From positions 40,674 through 104,673 of the forward strand of contig NZ_JAHRGL010000013.1 in NCBI RefSeq assembly GCF_019097855.1: a stretch of 64,000 nucleotides of DNA, in the 5' to 3' direction. Source of the DNA: Geopseudomonas aromaticivorans (GTDB taxonomy: Bacteria; Pseudomonadota; Gammaproteobacteria; Pseudomonadales; Pseudomonadaceae). A program made the translations under genes and the position numbers. The notes beneath the pieces are model-generated. The model saw nothing but the letters and a program-made list of their open reading frames with translations, was not told where the DNA came from and did not search any database. This document shows, in pieces, positions 9,456 through 18,093 of the stretch. Each line of letters opens with the position of its first letter. Positions within the stretch are counted from its first letter, which is position 1.

Positions 9456-9737
9456 TCAGTCGTGCTCGAGTTGTTCGCGCACGCTGGCGATCAGGCCGTC
9501 GGCGATGCGCTCGGCACTGATCTGCAGGCGACCTTCGAGGATGGCCTGGCGGATCTCGGCCACACGCGCCGGGTCGACATCCTGGGTCGCATTCTTGCCG
9601 CTGGCGGCGCTCAGGTGGCTGACCGTCGACGGCGATTCGGCCACGGGTTTGGCCTGGCTGCGCAAAGCCCGGGCACTGGCTTCCTTGCCTTCCGTCGCTG
9701 TCGGGCGGGTCGGCGGATGAGAGCTGTCGATTTTCAC
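9456..9737 (-). CDS. flgM: anti-sigma-28 factor FlgM
   Basis: FlgM binds FliA and blocks late flagellar genes until it is exported through the finished hook. I chose a GTG start at 9737 (product M-K-I-D-S-S..., 93 residues), which has a GGGAG ribosome site 9 nt upstream and gives the usual FlgM start; ATGs at 9755 and 9770 are in frame but poorly placed, and the one at 9770 overlaps the promoter. The C-terminal half (VDPARVAEIRQAILEGRLQI, then ERIADGLI) is the FliA-binding segment. The gene is preceded by a FliA promoter, so late expression feeds back on the sigma factor. Confidence 0.92.
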   Translation of the reverse strand: MKIDSSHPPTRPTATEGKEASARALRSQAKPVAESPSTVSHLSAASGKNATQDVDPARVAEIRQAILEGRLQISAERIADGLIASVREQLEHD

Positions 9738-9769
9738 GGGAAATCTCCCTTGCATGGGTTCTGTACGCA

Positions 9770-9796
9770 ATATCGGCCGCTGGCGAGCCGACTTGA
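9770..9796 (-). promoter_or_regulatory. FliA (sigma-28) promoter for flgMN
   Basis: Read on the minus strand: TCAAGTCG (9796-9789), an exact 11-bp spacer, then GCCGATAT (9777-9770). This matches the FliA consensus TAAAGTTT-N11-GCCGATAA with 7 of 8 bases in the -10. It lies 33 bp before the chosen GTG start of flgM. Confidence 0.85.
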
Positions 9797-9855
9797 GCCG
9801 TTCCGAGGGCAGATGTGTGCGCTTGGTCTCAGATTATGCACGCCATGGCCGCGGT

Positions 9856-10563
9856 CTAGAACTCCACGCTCAGCAGGTTGCGACCGCTGACCCGGGCCCG
9901 GATGACCTCGCCGGCTTCGCTGCGGATGCGGACTTGCTCGCCCATTGCGCCGCTGTCCAGGGCGGTGCCGTCGCGGCTGATGACGAAGCCGCTGGCGCGT
10001 GCCTCGACCCGAACCTGGGCGCCACGGCTGACCAGCGGCACGCTGCGCAGGGCATTGCCCGGTAGCGGGCTGCCCTGGGGGAGGTCGCGAGCGAGCTGGC
10101 GGCCGACAGCCTGCGCCGTGTCGAGCACTGCATGGCGCGGCAGGCGGCCGAGATCGCCGTGCCGCAGCTCCAGCAGGTCGGCAGTCAGGATCTCGCCAGC
10201 GCTCAGCGCGCGGCGGGTGACCGGATACTCGGCGCTGATCGCCACCGTCGCCTGTAGATAGCGGGTCCTGGCACCCTCGCAGCGCACGCCCACGGCTACC
10301 CGTCCGGGCACCGGCAGTTCGTTGCGCGGCAGGAAGGGCTGGGGGTTCTCACAGGGGGGCAGCTGGGCTGCGCTCGGCTGCACCGTCACGCTGACCTGCC
10401 GGCCGGGGCCGCCAGCCGCACCGACCAGCAGTTCCTGCACCCGGGCTGCCAGCGGCTCCGGCTCGGCGGTCGCGTGACCGGCGCTGAGTAGCGCCAGCAG
10501 GGCCAGCACGGCGGACAGCGCCGTGCGCAACCGGGTGTGGGAGGGGCAGCGCTGGCTCGGCAT
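9856..10563 (-). CDS. flgA: flagellar P-ring assembly chaperone FlgA
   Basis: A 235-residue periplasmic protein from the ATG at 10563; an earlier ATG at 10614 would put 17 extra residues before the signal peptide. The signal peptide spans about residues 10-34 (ALLSAGHATA). The mature part has an N-terminal region with a conserved cysteine (CENPQPFLPR), then the SAF domain and the C-terminal QVRIRSEAGEVIRARVSG-type strand region. FlgA helps FlgI form the P-ring around the rod. It is divergent from flgBCDEFGHIJ, the usual arrangement. Confidence 0.92.
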   Translation of the reverse strand: MPSQRCPSHTRLRTALSAVLALLALLSAGHATAEPEPLAARVQELLVGAAGGPGRQVSVTVQPSAAQLPPCENPQPFLPRNELPVPGRVAVGVRCEGARTRYLQATVAISAEYPVTRRALSAGEILTADLLELRHGDLGRLPRHAVLDTAQAVGRQLARDLPQGSPLPGNALRSVPLVSRGAQVRVEARASGFVISRDGTALDSGAMGEQVRIRSEAGEVIRARVSGRNLLSVEF

Positions 10564-10728
10564 GGCGGTGGCTCGGGAGGTGCGACGGAGGGCAATTCTA
10601 GGGGCGCAGGCCATACGGCAAGGCTGAAATTGGCTGGTAAATACCGGCCTGTTCAGGCCTTTGCGTTGGCCGGGCGCCCCCTATTCTGTGCACTGAATCA
10701 TATTTTCTTGTGCGCGGAGGTCGCCCGC

Positions 10729-11145
10729 ATGATCGACAAGCTTGACGGTGCACTGCGTATGCACCAGCTGGCATTGGGGTTGCGTGCAGAGCGCCAGCAG
10801 GTGCTGGCCAACAACATCGCCAATGCCGACACGCCGAACTTCAAGGCGCGGGACTTCGACTTTGCCGCCGAACTGAGCAAGGCCTCCCAGGGCGCCCCGC
10901 TTGCCTCTGGCGCCCAGGGGCTCAGGACCACCAATGCCCGCCACCTCCATGCACAGCTGGACAGCCTCGGTGCCGCGCGCGAGATGCTCTATCGCATCCC
11001 CGCCCAGCCGAGCATGGACGGCAACACCGTGGACATGGATTTCGAGCGTGGCGAGTTCGTCGATAACGCGGTGCGCTACCAGGCCAGCCTGGCCCTGATG
11101 AACAGTCGTATCCAGGGGCTCAAGTCGGCCCTGCAGCCCGAGTAA
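10729..11145 (+). CDS. flgB: proximal rod protein FlgB
   Basis: 138 residues from the ATG at 10729, which has a strong GGAGG ribosome site 9 nt before it. The N-terminal rod signature LANNIANADTPNFKARDFDF lies about residues 25-44 and the C-terminal FVDNAVRYQASLALMNSRI is the helical partner. FlgB is exported by the flagellar type III machine without cleavage and forms the innermost rod layer with FliE. First gene of flgBCDEFGHIJ; the 165-bp gap to divergent flgA should hold the FlhDC-dependent promoters. Confidence 0.95.
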   Translation: MIDKLDGALRMHQLALGLRAERQQVLANNIANADTPNFKARDFDFAAELSKASQGAPLASGAQGLRTTNARHLHAQLDSLGAAREMLYRIPAQPSMDGNTVDMDFERGEFVDNAVRYQASLALMNSRIQGLKSALQPE

Positions 11146-11151
11146 TCCGTC

Positions 11152-11559
11152 ATGTCGATGTTCAACATCTTCAATATCTCCAGCTCCGCGCTGAGCGCGC
11201 AGTCGCAGCGCATGAACGTCACGGCCAGCAACATGGCCAATGCGGATAGCGTGACCGGTCCCGATGGCCAGGCCTACCGCGCCAAGCAGGTGATCTTCGA
11301 GGCCCAGGGCGGTGACAGCCAGGGCGTGGGCGGCGTGCGCGTGGCCCGGGTGATCGAGGACGACGCGCCGATGCGTCTGGAGTACCGCCCCGGTCATCCC
11401 CTGGCGGACGAGCGCGGCTATGTGAGCATGCCGAATGTCGAGCCGGTCAACGAGATGGTCAACATGATCTCCGCCTCCCGCTCCTACCAGGCCAACGTCG
11501 AGGTGATGAACACCAGCAAGCAGCTGATGCTCAAGACCTTGACGCTGGGCGATAGCTGA
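11152..11559 (+). CDS. flgC: proximal rod protein FlgC
   Basis: 135 residues, starting 6 bp after the flgB stop. The N-terminal rod motif is [14 protein letters not shown] (about residues 24-37), and the C-terminal segment [20 protein letters not shown] is typical of FlgC. It joins FlgB and FlgF in the cell-proximal rod. Confidence 0.95.
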   Translation: MSMFNIFNISSSALSAQSQRMNVTASNMANADSVTGPDGQAYRAKQVIFEAQGGDSQGVGGVRVARVIEDDAPMRLEYRPGHPLADERGYVSMPNVEPVNEMVNMISASRSYQANVEVMNTSKQLMLKTLTLGDS

Positions 11560-11570
11560 GGAGTACCGGC

Positions 11571-12245
11571 ATGACTACCACTATCGATACTTCGGTCATC
11601 AATGCGATCAACGGCGGCGCCGCGACGACTGCCAGCGAGAGGCAGAAGGCCGAAGACCTGCGTTCCAACTTCATGACCCTGCTGGTCACCCAGTTGCAGA
11701 ACCAGGACCCGCTCAAGCCGATGGAAAACGCCGAGATGACCTCGCAGCTGGCCCAGGTCAACACGCTGAGCGGCATCGAGGAGCTGAACGAGACGCTGCA
11801 GGGCATCACCGGACAGATCGATGCCGGGCAGACCCTGCAGGCCTCGGCGCTGATCGGGCGCAACGTGCTGGTGCCCGGCGACCGCGTGCTGGTCGGTAAC
11901 GGAACGGCGACCCCGTTCGGCATCGAATTGGCGGCGCCGGTCGATCAGGCCAAGGTCAGCATCTACGACGGCAGCGGCCAGTTGGTGCGCCAGTTCGAAC
12001 TCGGCGCGCTGGACGCTGGCGTCGAGTCGTTCGTCTGGGACGGCACGCTGGACGATGGCAGTGCCGCGCCGGACGGGGCCTACCGAGTAGCTGTCGAGGC
12101 CAGTGCCGATGAGCAGGCCCAGCAGGCCACCGTGCTCAGCTATGCGCAGGTCGGCGCGATCAGTACCGGCGCCAGCGGCCCGCTGCTGGACCTGGGCGCC
12201 ACCTTGGGCCGAGTCGGCCTGCAGAACGTTCGTCAGATCCTTTAA
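11571..12245 (+). CDS. flgD: hook-capping scaffold protein FlgD
   Basis: 224 residues. The N-terminal region has the conserved FMTLLVTQLQNQDPLKPMEN block (about residues 35-54) needed for export and capping; the C-terminal half is a FlgD Tudor/FnIII-like region with VWDGTLDDGSAAPDGAYRV. FlgD caps the growing hook and is discarded when FlgK replaces it. It sits between flgC and flgE, 11 bp after flgC. Confidence 0.95.
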   Translation: MTTTIDTSVINAINGGAATTASERQKAEDLRSNFMTLLVTQLQNQDPLKPMENAEMTSQLAQVNTLSGIEELNETLQGITGQIDAGQTLQASALIGRNVLVPGDRVLVGNGTATPFGIELAAPVDQAKVSIYDGSGQLVRQFELGALDAGVESFVWDGTLDDGSAAPDGAYRVAVEASADEQAQQATVLSYAQVGAISTGASGPLLDLGATLGRVGLQNVRQIL

Positions 12246-12309
12246 CCGCCTTTTTATACGGATTCGCGTGGCAGGCTGACGGCCGCTGCGCCAGGGGAGT
12301 GAAGTCAAT

Positions 12310-13539
12310 ATGGGCTTTTCGCAGGCACTCAGCGGTCTCAACGCGGCCTCCAAGAACCTCGATGTGATGGGCAACAACATCGCCAACTCGCAGACCATCG
12401 GCTACAAGAGCGCCACCATGCAGTTTGCCGATGTGTATGCCGGCGCCAAGGTCGGCCTGGGTGTCAGCGTCGCCGGGGTGCAGCAGAACTTCAAGGACGG
12501 CAACCTGGAGGCTACCGGACGCAATCTCGACCTGGCCATCAGCGGGGGCGGATTCCTGCGTTTTGACCAGGGCGAGCAGATCGTCTATGCCCGCAACGGC
12601 CAGTTGACCATGACCCCGGACGGCTACCTGGAGAATGCCCAGGGCGGCCGTCTGACCGGCTATCCGGGGGCTGCCGGCAATGGCGGCCAGCTGCAGCAGC
12701 TGAACATCCCGGCCGTGGGGCTGCCGGCCAAGGCCACCGAGGAGCTCAAGGCGACCCTGAACCTGGACGCCGGAATGGCAACTCTGGATCCGGCCGCCTT
12801 CGATCCGCTCAAGCCGGCCACCTACTCCTACGCCAACGGGGCTACCGTCTTCGACTCGCAGGGCAGCGCGCAGACACTCACCCTGTATTTCCTCAAGACC
12901 GGCGTCAACACCTGGGAGGTCAAGGCGGCGCGTGCGACACCCGAAGGGCAGGAGTTCTCCGCAGACACTACCCGGCTGACCTTCGACAGCAACGGCCTGC
13001 TGCAGGGCAGCTCCTCGATCAGCGGGGGCGTTGCGGGTACTGCCAGCAGTCCTTACGAGTCGACTCCGGTCACCTTTGCGCTGACTGGCGGGGCAAACAA
13101 CCTCGACTTCCAGCTGAACCTCACTGGCAGCACCCAGTTCGCCAACGAATTCGAGCTGGGCAGCCTGAATCAGGACGGCTTCACCTCCGGCAGCCTGGTG
13201 GATATTTCCGTCGACAAGAAGGGCCAGATCATCGGCAGCTACTCCAACGAGCGCACCCAGGTGTTGGGCACCATCGCAATGGCCAACTTCCGTAATCCCG
13301 AGGGCCTGTCGCCGGTGGGCGGCGCCTGGGTGGAAACCTCCGACTCCGGGCAGGCGCTGATCGGCGAGGCCGGCACGGGGCTGTTCGGCGGCATTGAGGC
13401 CGGGGTGGTGGAGACGTCCAACGTCGATCTGACCAAGGAACTGGTCAATCTGATCATCGCCCAGCGCAACTTCCAGGCCAACGCCCAGACCATCAAGCTG
13501 CAGGACGAAGTGCTGCAGCAGGCCGTGAACCTGCGCTGA
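12310..13539 (+). CDS. flgE: flagellar hook protein FlgE
   Basis: 409 residues, close to the usual gamma- and betaproteobacterial length. The N-terminal MGNNIANSQTIGYKSATMQF motif (about residues 18-37) and the C-terminal VNLIIAQRNFQANAQTIKLQ helix form the D0 core; the middle carries the FlgE D2 region. It polymerises into the hook under FliK length control. The 64-bp gap after flgD and an AGGGGAGTG ribosome site suggest separately tuned translation, as expected for a protein needed in about 120 copies. Confidence 0.95.
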   Translation: MGFSQALSGLNAASKNLDVMGNNIANSQTIGYKSATMQFADVYAGAKVGLGVSVAGVQQNFKDGNLEATGRNLDLAISGGGFLRFDQGEQIVYARNGQLTMTPDGYLENAQGGRLTGYPGAAGNGGQLQQLNIPAVGLPAKATEELKATLNLDAGMATLDPAAFDPLKPATYSYANGATVFDSQGSAQTLTLYFLKTGVNTWEVKAARATPEGQEFSADTTRLTFDSNGLLQGSSSISGGVAGTASSPYESTPVTFALTGGANNLDFQLNLTGSTQFANEFELGSLNQDGFTSGSLVDISVDKKGQIIGSYSNERTQVLGTIAMANFRNPEGLSPVGGAWVETSDSGQALIGEAGTGLFGGIEAGVVETSNVDLTKELVNLIIAQRNFQANAQTIKLQDEVLQQAVNLR

Positions 13540-13551
13540 GGGGCCTGACCG

Positions 13552-14307
13552 ATGGATCGCATCCTCTATACCGCCATGAGTGGCGCGCGCTACAGCCTCG
13601 ACCAGCAGGCCGTGGTCAGCCACAACCTGGCCAACGCCTCGACGCCGGGCTTTCGCGCCCAGCTCGCGGTCATGCGTGCCGAGCCGGTGGCTGGCGATGG
13701 GCTGGCCACCCGCACGTCGGTGGTGGCCAGCACGCCGGTTGCCGACTTCACGGCGGGGCCGATCAGCACGACCGGTCGCGAACTGGATGTCGCGCTCCAG
13801 GGCGATGGCTGGCTGGCGGTGCAGGCGGCCGATGGCAGCGAGGCCTATACCCGTCGCGGCGACCTGCAGGTGGATGCCAACGGGATGGTCAGTGTGCTCG
13901 GCCGCCCGGTGATCGGCGATGGCGGGGCGCTGACGGTACCGCTGGGCAGCTCGGTGAGTATCGGCAACGACGGCACCCTCAGCGCCATCGGCGAGGGTGA
14001 GGCGCCGGACAGTATCAGTCCGGTGGGCCGCCTGAAGCTGGTGTCGGCGGCTCCCGGCAGTCTGGTGCGGGGCGAAGACGGCCTGTTCCGCCAGCCGCCC
14101 GATGCGAGCGGCGCCAGCGCGGCCTTGCCGACCGACGAGAATGTGCGCCTGGCTTCCGGGGCTCTGGAGGGCAGCAACGTCAGCCCGACCGAGGCGATGG
14201 TGGCGATGATCGACAACGCCCGCCGCTACGACATGCAGATGAAGGTCATCGGCACTGCCGACGACAACGCCCAGCGCGCCAACGGCCTGCTCTCGCTGCA
14301 GGGCTGA
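13552..14307 (+). CDS. flgF: rod protein FlgF
   Basis: 251 residues. The N-terminal VVSHNLANASTPGFRAQLAV signature lies about residues 20-39 and the C-terminal ALEGSNVSPTEAMVAMIDNA about residues 201-220. FlgF forms the middle rod between FlgC and FlgG. It starts 12 bp after flgE. Confidence 0.95.
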   Translation: MDRILYTAMSGARYSLDQQAVVSHNLANASTPGFRAQLAVMRAEPVAGDGLATRTSVVASTPVADFTAGPISTTGRELDVALQGDGWLAVQAADGSEAYTRRGDLQVDANGMVSVLGRPVIGDGGALTVPLGSSVSIGNDGTLSAIGEGEAPDSISPVGRLKLVSAAPGSLVRGEDGLFRQPPDASGASAALPTDENVRLASGALEGSNVSPTEAMVAMIDNARRYDMQMKVIGTADDNAQRANGLLSLQG

Positions 14308-14336
14308 GCCCTGCCTGACCCTTTCGGAGAAACAAG

Positions 14337-15119
14337 ATGATCAGATCGCTGTGGACGGCGAAAACCGGCCTGGAATCGCAACAGGTCCAGCTGGACGTGA
14401 TCGCCAACAACCTGGCCAACGTCAGCACCAATGGCTTCAAGCGTTCGCGGGCGATTTTCGAGGACCTGCTGTACCAGAATCTGCGCCAGCCCGGCGCGCA
14501 GAGCTCGGCGCAGACCAACCTGCCGTCCGGCCTGCAGATCGGCACCGGGGTGCGTCCGGTGGCGACCGAGCGCGTGCATAGCCAGGGCAACCTGCAGAAC
14601 ACCGAAAACTCGCGGGATCTGGCGATCAACGGCAACGGCTTCTTCCAGGTGCTGATGCCCGACGACAACACCGCCTACACTCGTGACGGCAGCTTCCAGA
14701 TCGACAATAACGGCCAGTTGGTCACGGCCAGTGGCTACCCGCTGGAGCCGTCGATCACCATTCCGGAAAACGCCCTGTCGGTCACCGTGGCTCAGGATGG
14801 CGTGGTCTCGATCACCGAGCCCGGCAGCACCCAGAGCCGTGAGGTGGGCCAGTTGTCGCTGGCCACCTTCATCAATTCCCCGGGGTTGCAGAGCATCGGC
14901 GAGAACCTCTACCTGGAAACCGAAAGCTCGGGTCCGCGCAATGAAAGCACGCCGGGCCTGAATGGCGCCGGCCGCATCATGCAGGGCTATGTGGAAACCT
15001 CCAACGTCAACGTGGTGGAGGAGATGGTCAGCATGATCCAGACCCAGCGCGCCTACGAGATCAACAGCAAGGCGGTGGAGACTTCCGACGAAATGCTTGC
15101 CCGCCTGACCCAGCTGTAA
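14337..15119 (+). CDS. flgG: distal rod protein FlgG
   Basis: 260 residues, the standard FlgG length. The N-terminal [20 protein letters not shown] motif (about 22-41) and the C-terminal [20 protein letters not shown] core are diagnostic. FlgG builds the distal rod through which the P- and L-rings are threaded. A ribosome site (TTCGGAGAAAC) precedes the ATG. Confidence 0.96.
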   Translation: MIRSLWTAKTGLESQQVQLDVIANNLANVSTNGFKRSRAIFEDLLYQNLRQPGAQSSAQTNLPSGLQIGTGVRPVATERVHSQGNLQNTENSRDLAINGNGFFQVLMPDDNTAYTRDGSFQIDNNGQLVTASGYPLEPSITIPENALSVTVAQDGVVSITEPGSTQSREVGQLSLATFINSPGLQSIGENLYLETESSGPRNESTPGLNGAGRIMQGYVETSNVNVVEEMVSMIQTQRAYEINSKAVETSDEMLARLTQL

Positions 15120-15133
15120 TGAGGGGCGCGCAG

Positions 15134-15814
15134 ATGCTGTCGTCGCACGCGCGCATCTGGCTGCTGGCCGGACTGCTGCAGGTTCTGTCGCTGGCCGGCT
15201 GTGCGCAGTTGCCGCGGCCTTCGGTGGTGGGCGAGCAGGAGCAGGTGCTGATTCCCGAACGGCCGCAGACGCCGGCCAACGGCGCGATCTACCAGGCCCG
15301 GCGCGGCTTCCAGCCGTTGTTCGAGGACCGCCGGCCGCGCATGGTCGGCGACATCCTCACCGTGGTCCTCAATGAGGAGGTCAGCGCCAGCAAGAACGCC
15401 TCGGCCAACACCAGTCGTGGCGGCTCGGCGAGCCTGACACCGACCCTGGTGCCGGAAAAGCTCAAGGAGCTGTCCAAATGGGCTACCGATCTGGAAGGCG
15501 ACAACGACTTCAGCGGCAGCGGCGGCGCCAAGGCGAACAACTCCTTCACCGGCACCATCACCGTGACGGTGCTGGACGTGATGGCCAACGGCAACCTGCG
15601 GGTGCGCGGCGAGAAGCAGATCGCCATCAACCAGGGCACCGAATTCATCCGCTTCTCCGGGGTGGTCAATCCACGCACGATCACCGGGCAGAACACCGTG
15701 CCCTCGACCCAGGTGGCCGACGCGCGCATCGAGTACGTGGGTGACGGCTACATCAACGAGGCCCAGCACATGGGCTGGCTGCAACGCATCTTCCTCAACA
15801 TTTCGCCGTTCTGA
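15134..15814 (+). CDS. flgH: flagellar L-ring lipoprotein FlgH
   Basis: About 226 residues from the ATG at 15134, which has GAGGGG 7 nt upstream; an ATG at 15119 that overlaps the flgG stop would add five residues. The N-terminus is a lipoprotein signal with lipobox LAGC, so the mature protein is lipid-anchored in the outer membrane. The [19 protein letters not shown] and [17 protein letters not shown] segments are typical. FlgH forms the L-ring bushing. Confidence 0.95.
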   Translation: MLSSHARIWLLAGLLQVLSLAGCAQLPRPSVVGEQEQVLIPERPQTPANGAIYQARRGFQPLFEDRRPRMVGDILTVVLNEEVSASKNASANTSRGGSASLTPTLVPEKLKELSKWATDLEGDNDFSGSGGAKANNSFTGTITVTVLDVMANGNLRVRGEKQIAINQGTEFIRFSGVVNPRTITGQNTVPSTQVADARIEYVGDGYINEAQHMGWLQRIFLNISPF

Positions 15815-15831
15815 CGGGGCCGCGACCTGCC

Positions 15832-16950
15832 ATGCACATGAACTTCCTGCGTCCCTCGCGCCTGCTGGCGCTGCTCCTCGCGCTCTGCGCCATCGGCAGC
15901 GCCCAGGCCGAGCGCCTGCGCGACCTGGCCGAGTTTGCCGGCGTGCGCAGCAACGCCCTGGTCGGCTACGGTCTGGTGGTGGGGCTGGATGGCTCCGGTG
16001 ACCAGACCATGCAGGCGCCGTTCACCGGCCAGAGCCTGACCAATATGCTCTCGCAGCTGGGCATCACCGTGCCGCCGGGCACCAACATGCAGCTGCGTAA
16101 CGTCGCCGCGGTGATGGTCACCGCCGATCTGCAGGCCTTCGCCCGGCCGGGACAGCATCTGGATGTGGTGGTGTCCTCGGTGGGCAACGCCCGCAGCCTG
16201 CGTGGCGGCACGCTGCTGATGACGCCCCTCAAGGGCGTGGACGGCGAAACCTATGCGCTGGCCCAGGGCAACCTGCTGGTCGGCGGCGCTGGCGCGCAGT
16301 CGGGTGGCAGCAGCGTGCAGATCAACCAGCAGGCCGGCGGGCGGATCAGTCGCGGCGCCATCGTCGAGCGCGCGGTGCCGCTGCAGCTGCAAAACGACCT
16401 CGGCTTGCTCGAGCTGCAGCTCAAGCAGCCGGACTTCGGCATGGCCCAGCGCATGGTCACGGCGATCAACTATGCCTTCGGCCGCACCGTGGCCAGCGCC
16501 CAGGACGGTGGGCTGATCCTGCTGGATGCGCCGCGCGATCCCAACGGCCGGGTCAACTTCATGGCGCGGCTGGAGAGCCTGGACATCCTTCCCGGCGAGG
16601 TGGCGCCCAAGGTGATCATCAACTCGCGCAGCGGCGCGGTGGTGCTCAACGGCACGGTGAGGCTGCAGAACGCCGCGGTAGCCCACGGCAACCTGTCGGT
16701 GGTGATCGACAACCAGCCCAAGGTCAGCCAGCCGGCGCCGTTCAGCGGCGGCGAGACCGTAGTGGTGCCGGATTCGCAGATCACCGTCGAGCAGCAGGGC
16801 ACCGGTCTGCGCATGGTCGCGCCGAGCGCGAACCTACTCGAGGTGGTCAAGGCGCTGAATGCGCTGGGCGCCACGCCGCAGGACCTGATGTCGATTCTCG
16901 AAGCGCTCAAGGCCGCCGGCGCCCTGCGCGCGGAACTGGAGATCATCTGA
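15832..16950 (+). CDS. flgI: flagellar P-ring protein FlgI
   Basis: 372 residues with a cleavable signal peptide (about residues 1-26, ending GSAQA). Conserved blocks include [20 protein letters not shown] and [13 protein letters not shown] at the mature N-terminus and [18 protein letters not shown] further on. FlgI makes the periplasmic P-ring with the help of FlgA. The flgJ ATG overlaps its stop by one base. Confidence 0.96.
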   Translation: MHMNFLRPSRLLALLLALCAIGSAQAERLRDLAEFAGVRSNALVGYGLVVGLDGSGDQTMQAPFTGQSLTNMLSQLGITVPPGTNMQLRNVAAVMVTADLQAFARPGQHLDVVVSSVGNARSLRGGTLLMTPLKGVDGETYALAQGNLLVGGAGAQSGGSSVQINQQAGGRISRGAIVERAVPLQLQNDLGLLELQLKQPDFGMAQRMVTAINYAFGRTVASAQDGGLILLDAPRDPNGRVNFMARLESLDILPGEVAPKVIINSRSGAVVLNGTVRLQNAAVAHGNLSVVIDNQPKVSQPAPFSGGETVVVPDSQITVEQQGTGLRMVAPSANLLEVVKALNALGATPQDLMSILEALKAAGALRAELEII

Positions 16951-17987
16951 TGAGCGTTGCCGATCTGGGTAGTCAGTTTGCCCTCGACCTGCAGGGCGTC
17001 CAGCGCCTCAAGCAGACCGCGCGCCAGGACCCGGCGGCGGGACTGCGCGGGGCGAGCAAGCAGTTCGAGGCGCTGTTCCTGCAGATGATGCTGAAAAGCA
17101 TGCGCGAGGCGAGCCCGCAGTCCGGCCTGCTCGACAGCCAGCAGAGCCGCTTCTATACCGAGATGCTCGACCAGCAGTGGTCGCAGCAGCTGGCCGGCCA
17201 TGGGCTGGGGCTCGCCGAGCAACTGACGCAGCAGTTGCAGAGCCAGGCGGGCGTCGCTGCGGCGGCCGTGCCAGCGGCGGAGGGCGCGTTGATCGCCGGG
17301 ATTCCGCGCGGCACGCCGCGTCCGCTGTACGGCGCCCTGCAGCTCGACCCGGCCGCCGGCGGCATGCCGGTGGTGGAGTCGACGGGCAGCCGCCGCTCGA
17401 ACCCGCTCGGCGCTGGCTCAGCTTCGGCCGCGGTGGTGAGTGCCGTGCCCGACGGGCCAGCCCTCGTGCTCAGCGCCAGCGGCGACATGGACGGCGGGCG
17501 GGCGAGTCACGTGGCCAGCTTCGCCGCTCGACTGCAGGAGCCGGCCCGCGCGGCCAGCCGCTCCAGCGGCGTGCCGGCCGAGTTGATCCTCGCCCAGGCC
17601 GCGCTGGAAACCGGCTGGGGCCGCCACGAGATTGCCACGGCCAATGGCGCCAACAGCCACAACCTGTTCGGCATCAAGGCCGGCAGCGAGTGGCAGGGGC
17701 CGACCACCGAGGTGCGCACCACCGAGTATGTCGACGGCCAGGCGCAGAGCCGGGTCGAGCGTTTCCGCGTCTACGACTCCTTCGAGGCGGCGTTCACCGA
17801 CTATGCCCGGCTGATCGTCAGCAATCCGCGCTATGCCGGTGTAGTCAGCGCCCCCGATGCCCAGCAGGCGGCGCGCGCCCTGCAACGCGGCGGCTACGCC
17901 ACCGACCCGGCCTATGCCGACAAGCTGATCGCGGTGATGACCACCCTGGCGCCCTTCGATCCCAGCCGCCAGGTCGCGCAGCTCTGA
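16950..17987 (+). CDS. flgJ: FlgJ, rod cap and peptidoglycan hydrolase
   Basis: 345 residues with both classical FlgJ domains. Residues about 15-105 are the rod-cap domain (SKQFEALFLQMMLKSMREAS). After an Ala/Pro-rich linker, residues about 185-340 form an endo-N-acetylglucosaminidase: GVPAELILAQAALETGWGRH carries the catalytic glutamate, followed by NLFGIKAGSEW. It digests peptidoglycan locally so the rod can cross. Dual-domain FlgJ is found in gamma- and betaproteobacteria. Confidence 0.95.
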   Translation: MSVADLGSQFALDLQGVQRLKQTARQDPAAGLRGASKQFEALFLQMMLKSMREASPQSGLLDSQQSRFYTEMLDQQWSQQLAGHGLGLAEQLTQQLQSQAGVAAAAVPAAEGALIAGIPRGTPRPLYGALQLDPAAGGMPVVESTGSRRSNPLGAGSASAAVVSAVPDGPALVLSASGDMDGGRASHVASFAARLQEPARAASRSSGVPAELILAQAALETGWGRHEIATANGANSHNLFGIKAGSEWQGPTTEVRTTEYVDGQAQSRVERFRVYDSFEAAFTDYARLIVSNPRYAGVVSAPDAQQAARALQRGGYATDPAYADKLIAVMTTLAPFDPSRQVAQL

Positions 17988-18037
17988 GGCGTCCGGCGCA
18001 CGGTCTTCGAATGTGCGGCCTGTCACGCTAACGGCTA

Positions 18038-18064
18038 TCAAGATCGTGGCGGTGCTGCCGATAA
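18038..18064 (+). promoter_or_regulatory. FliA (sigma-28) promoter for flgKL
   Basis: TCAAGATC (18038-18045), an 11-bp spacer, then a perfect GCCGATAA (18057-18064), 29 bp before the flgK ATG. It gives the hook-filament junction genes late expression independent of the upstream rod operon. Confidence 0.85.
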
Positions 18065-18093
18065 CCTGAGCAAGGTTGAACAGGAACGGCTTC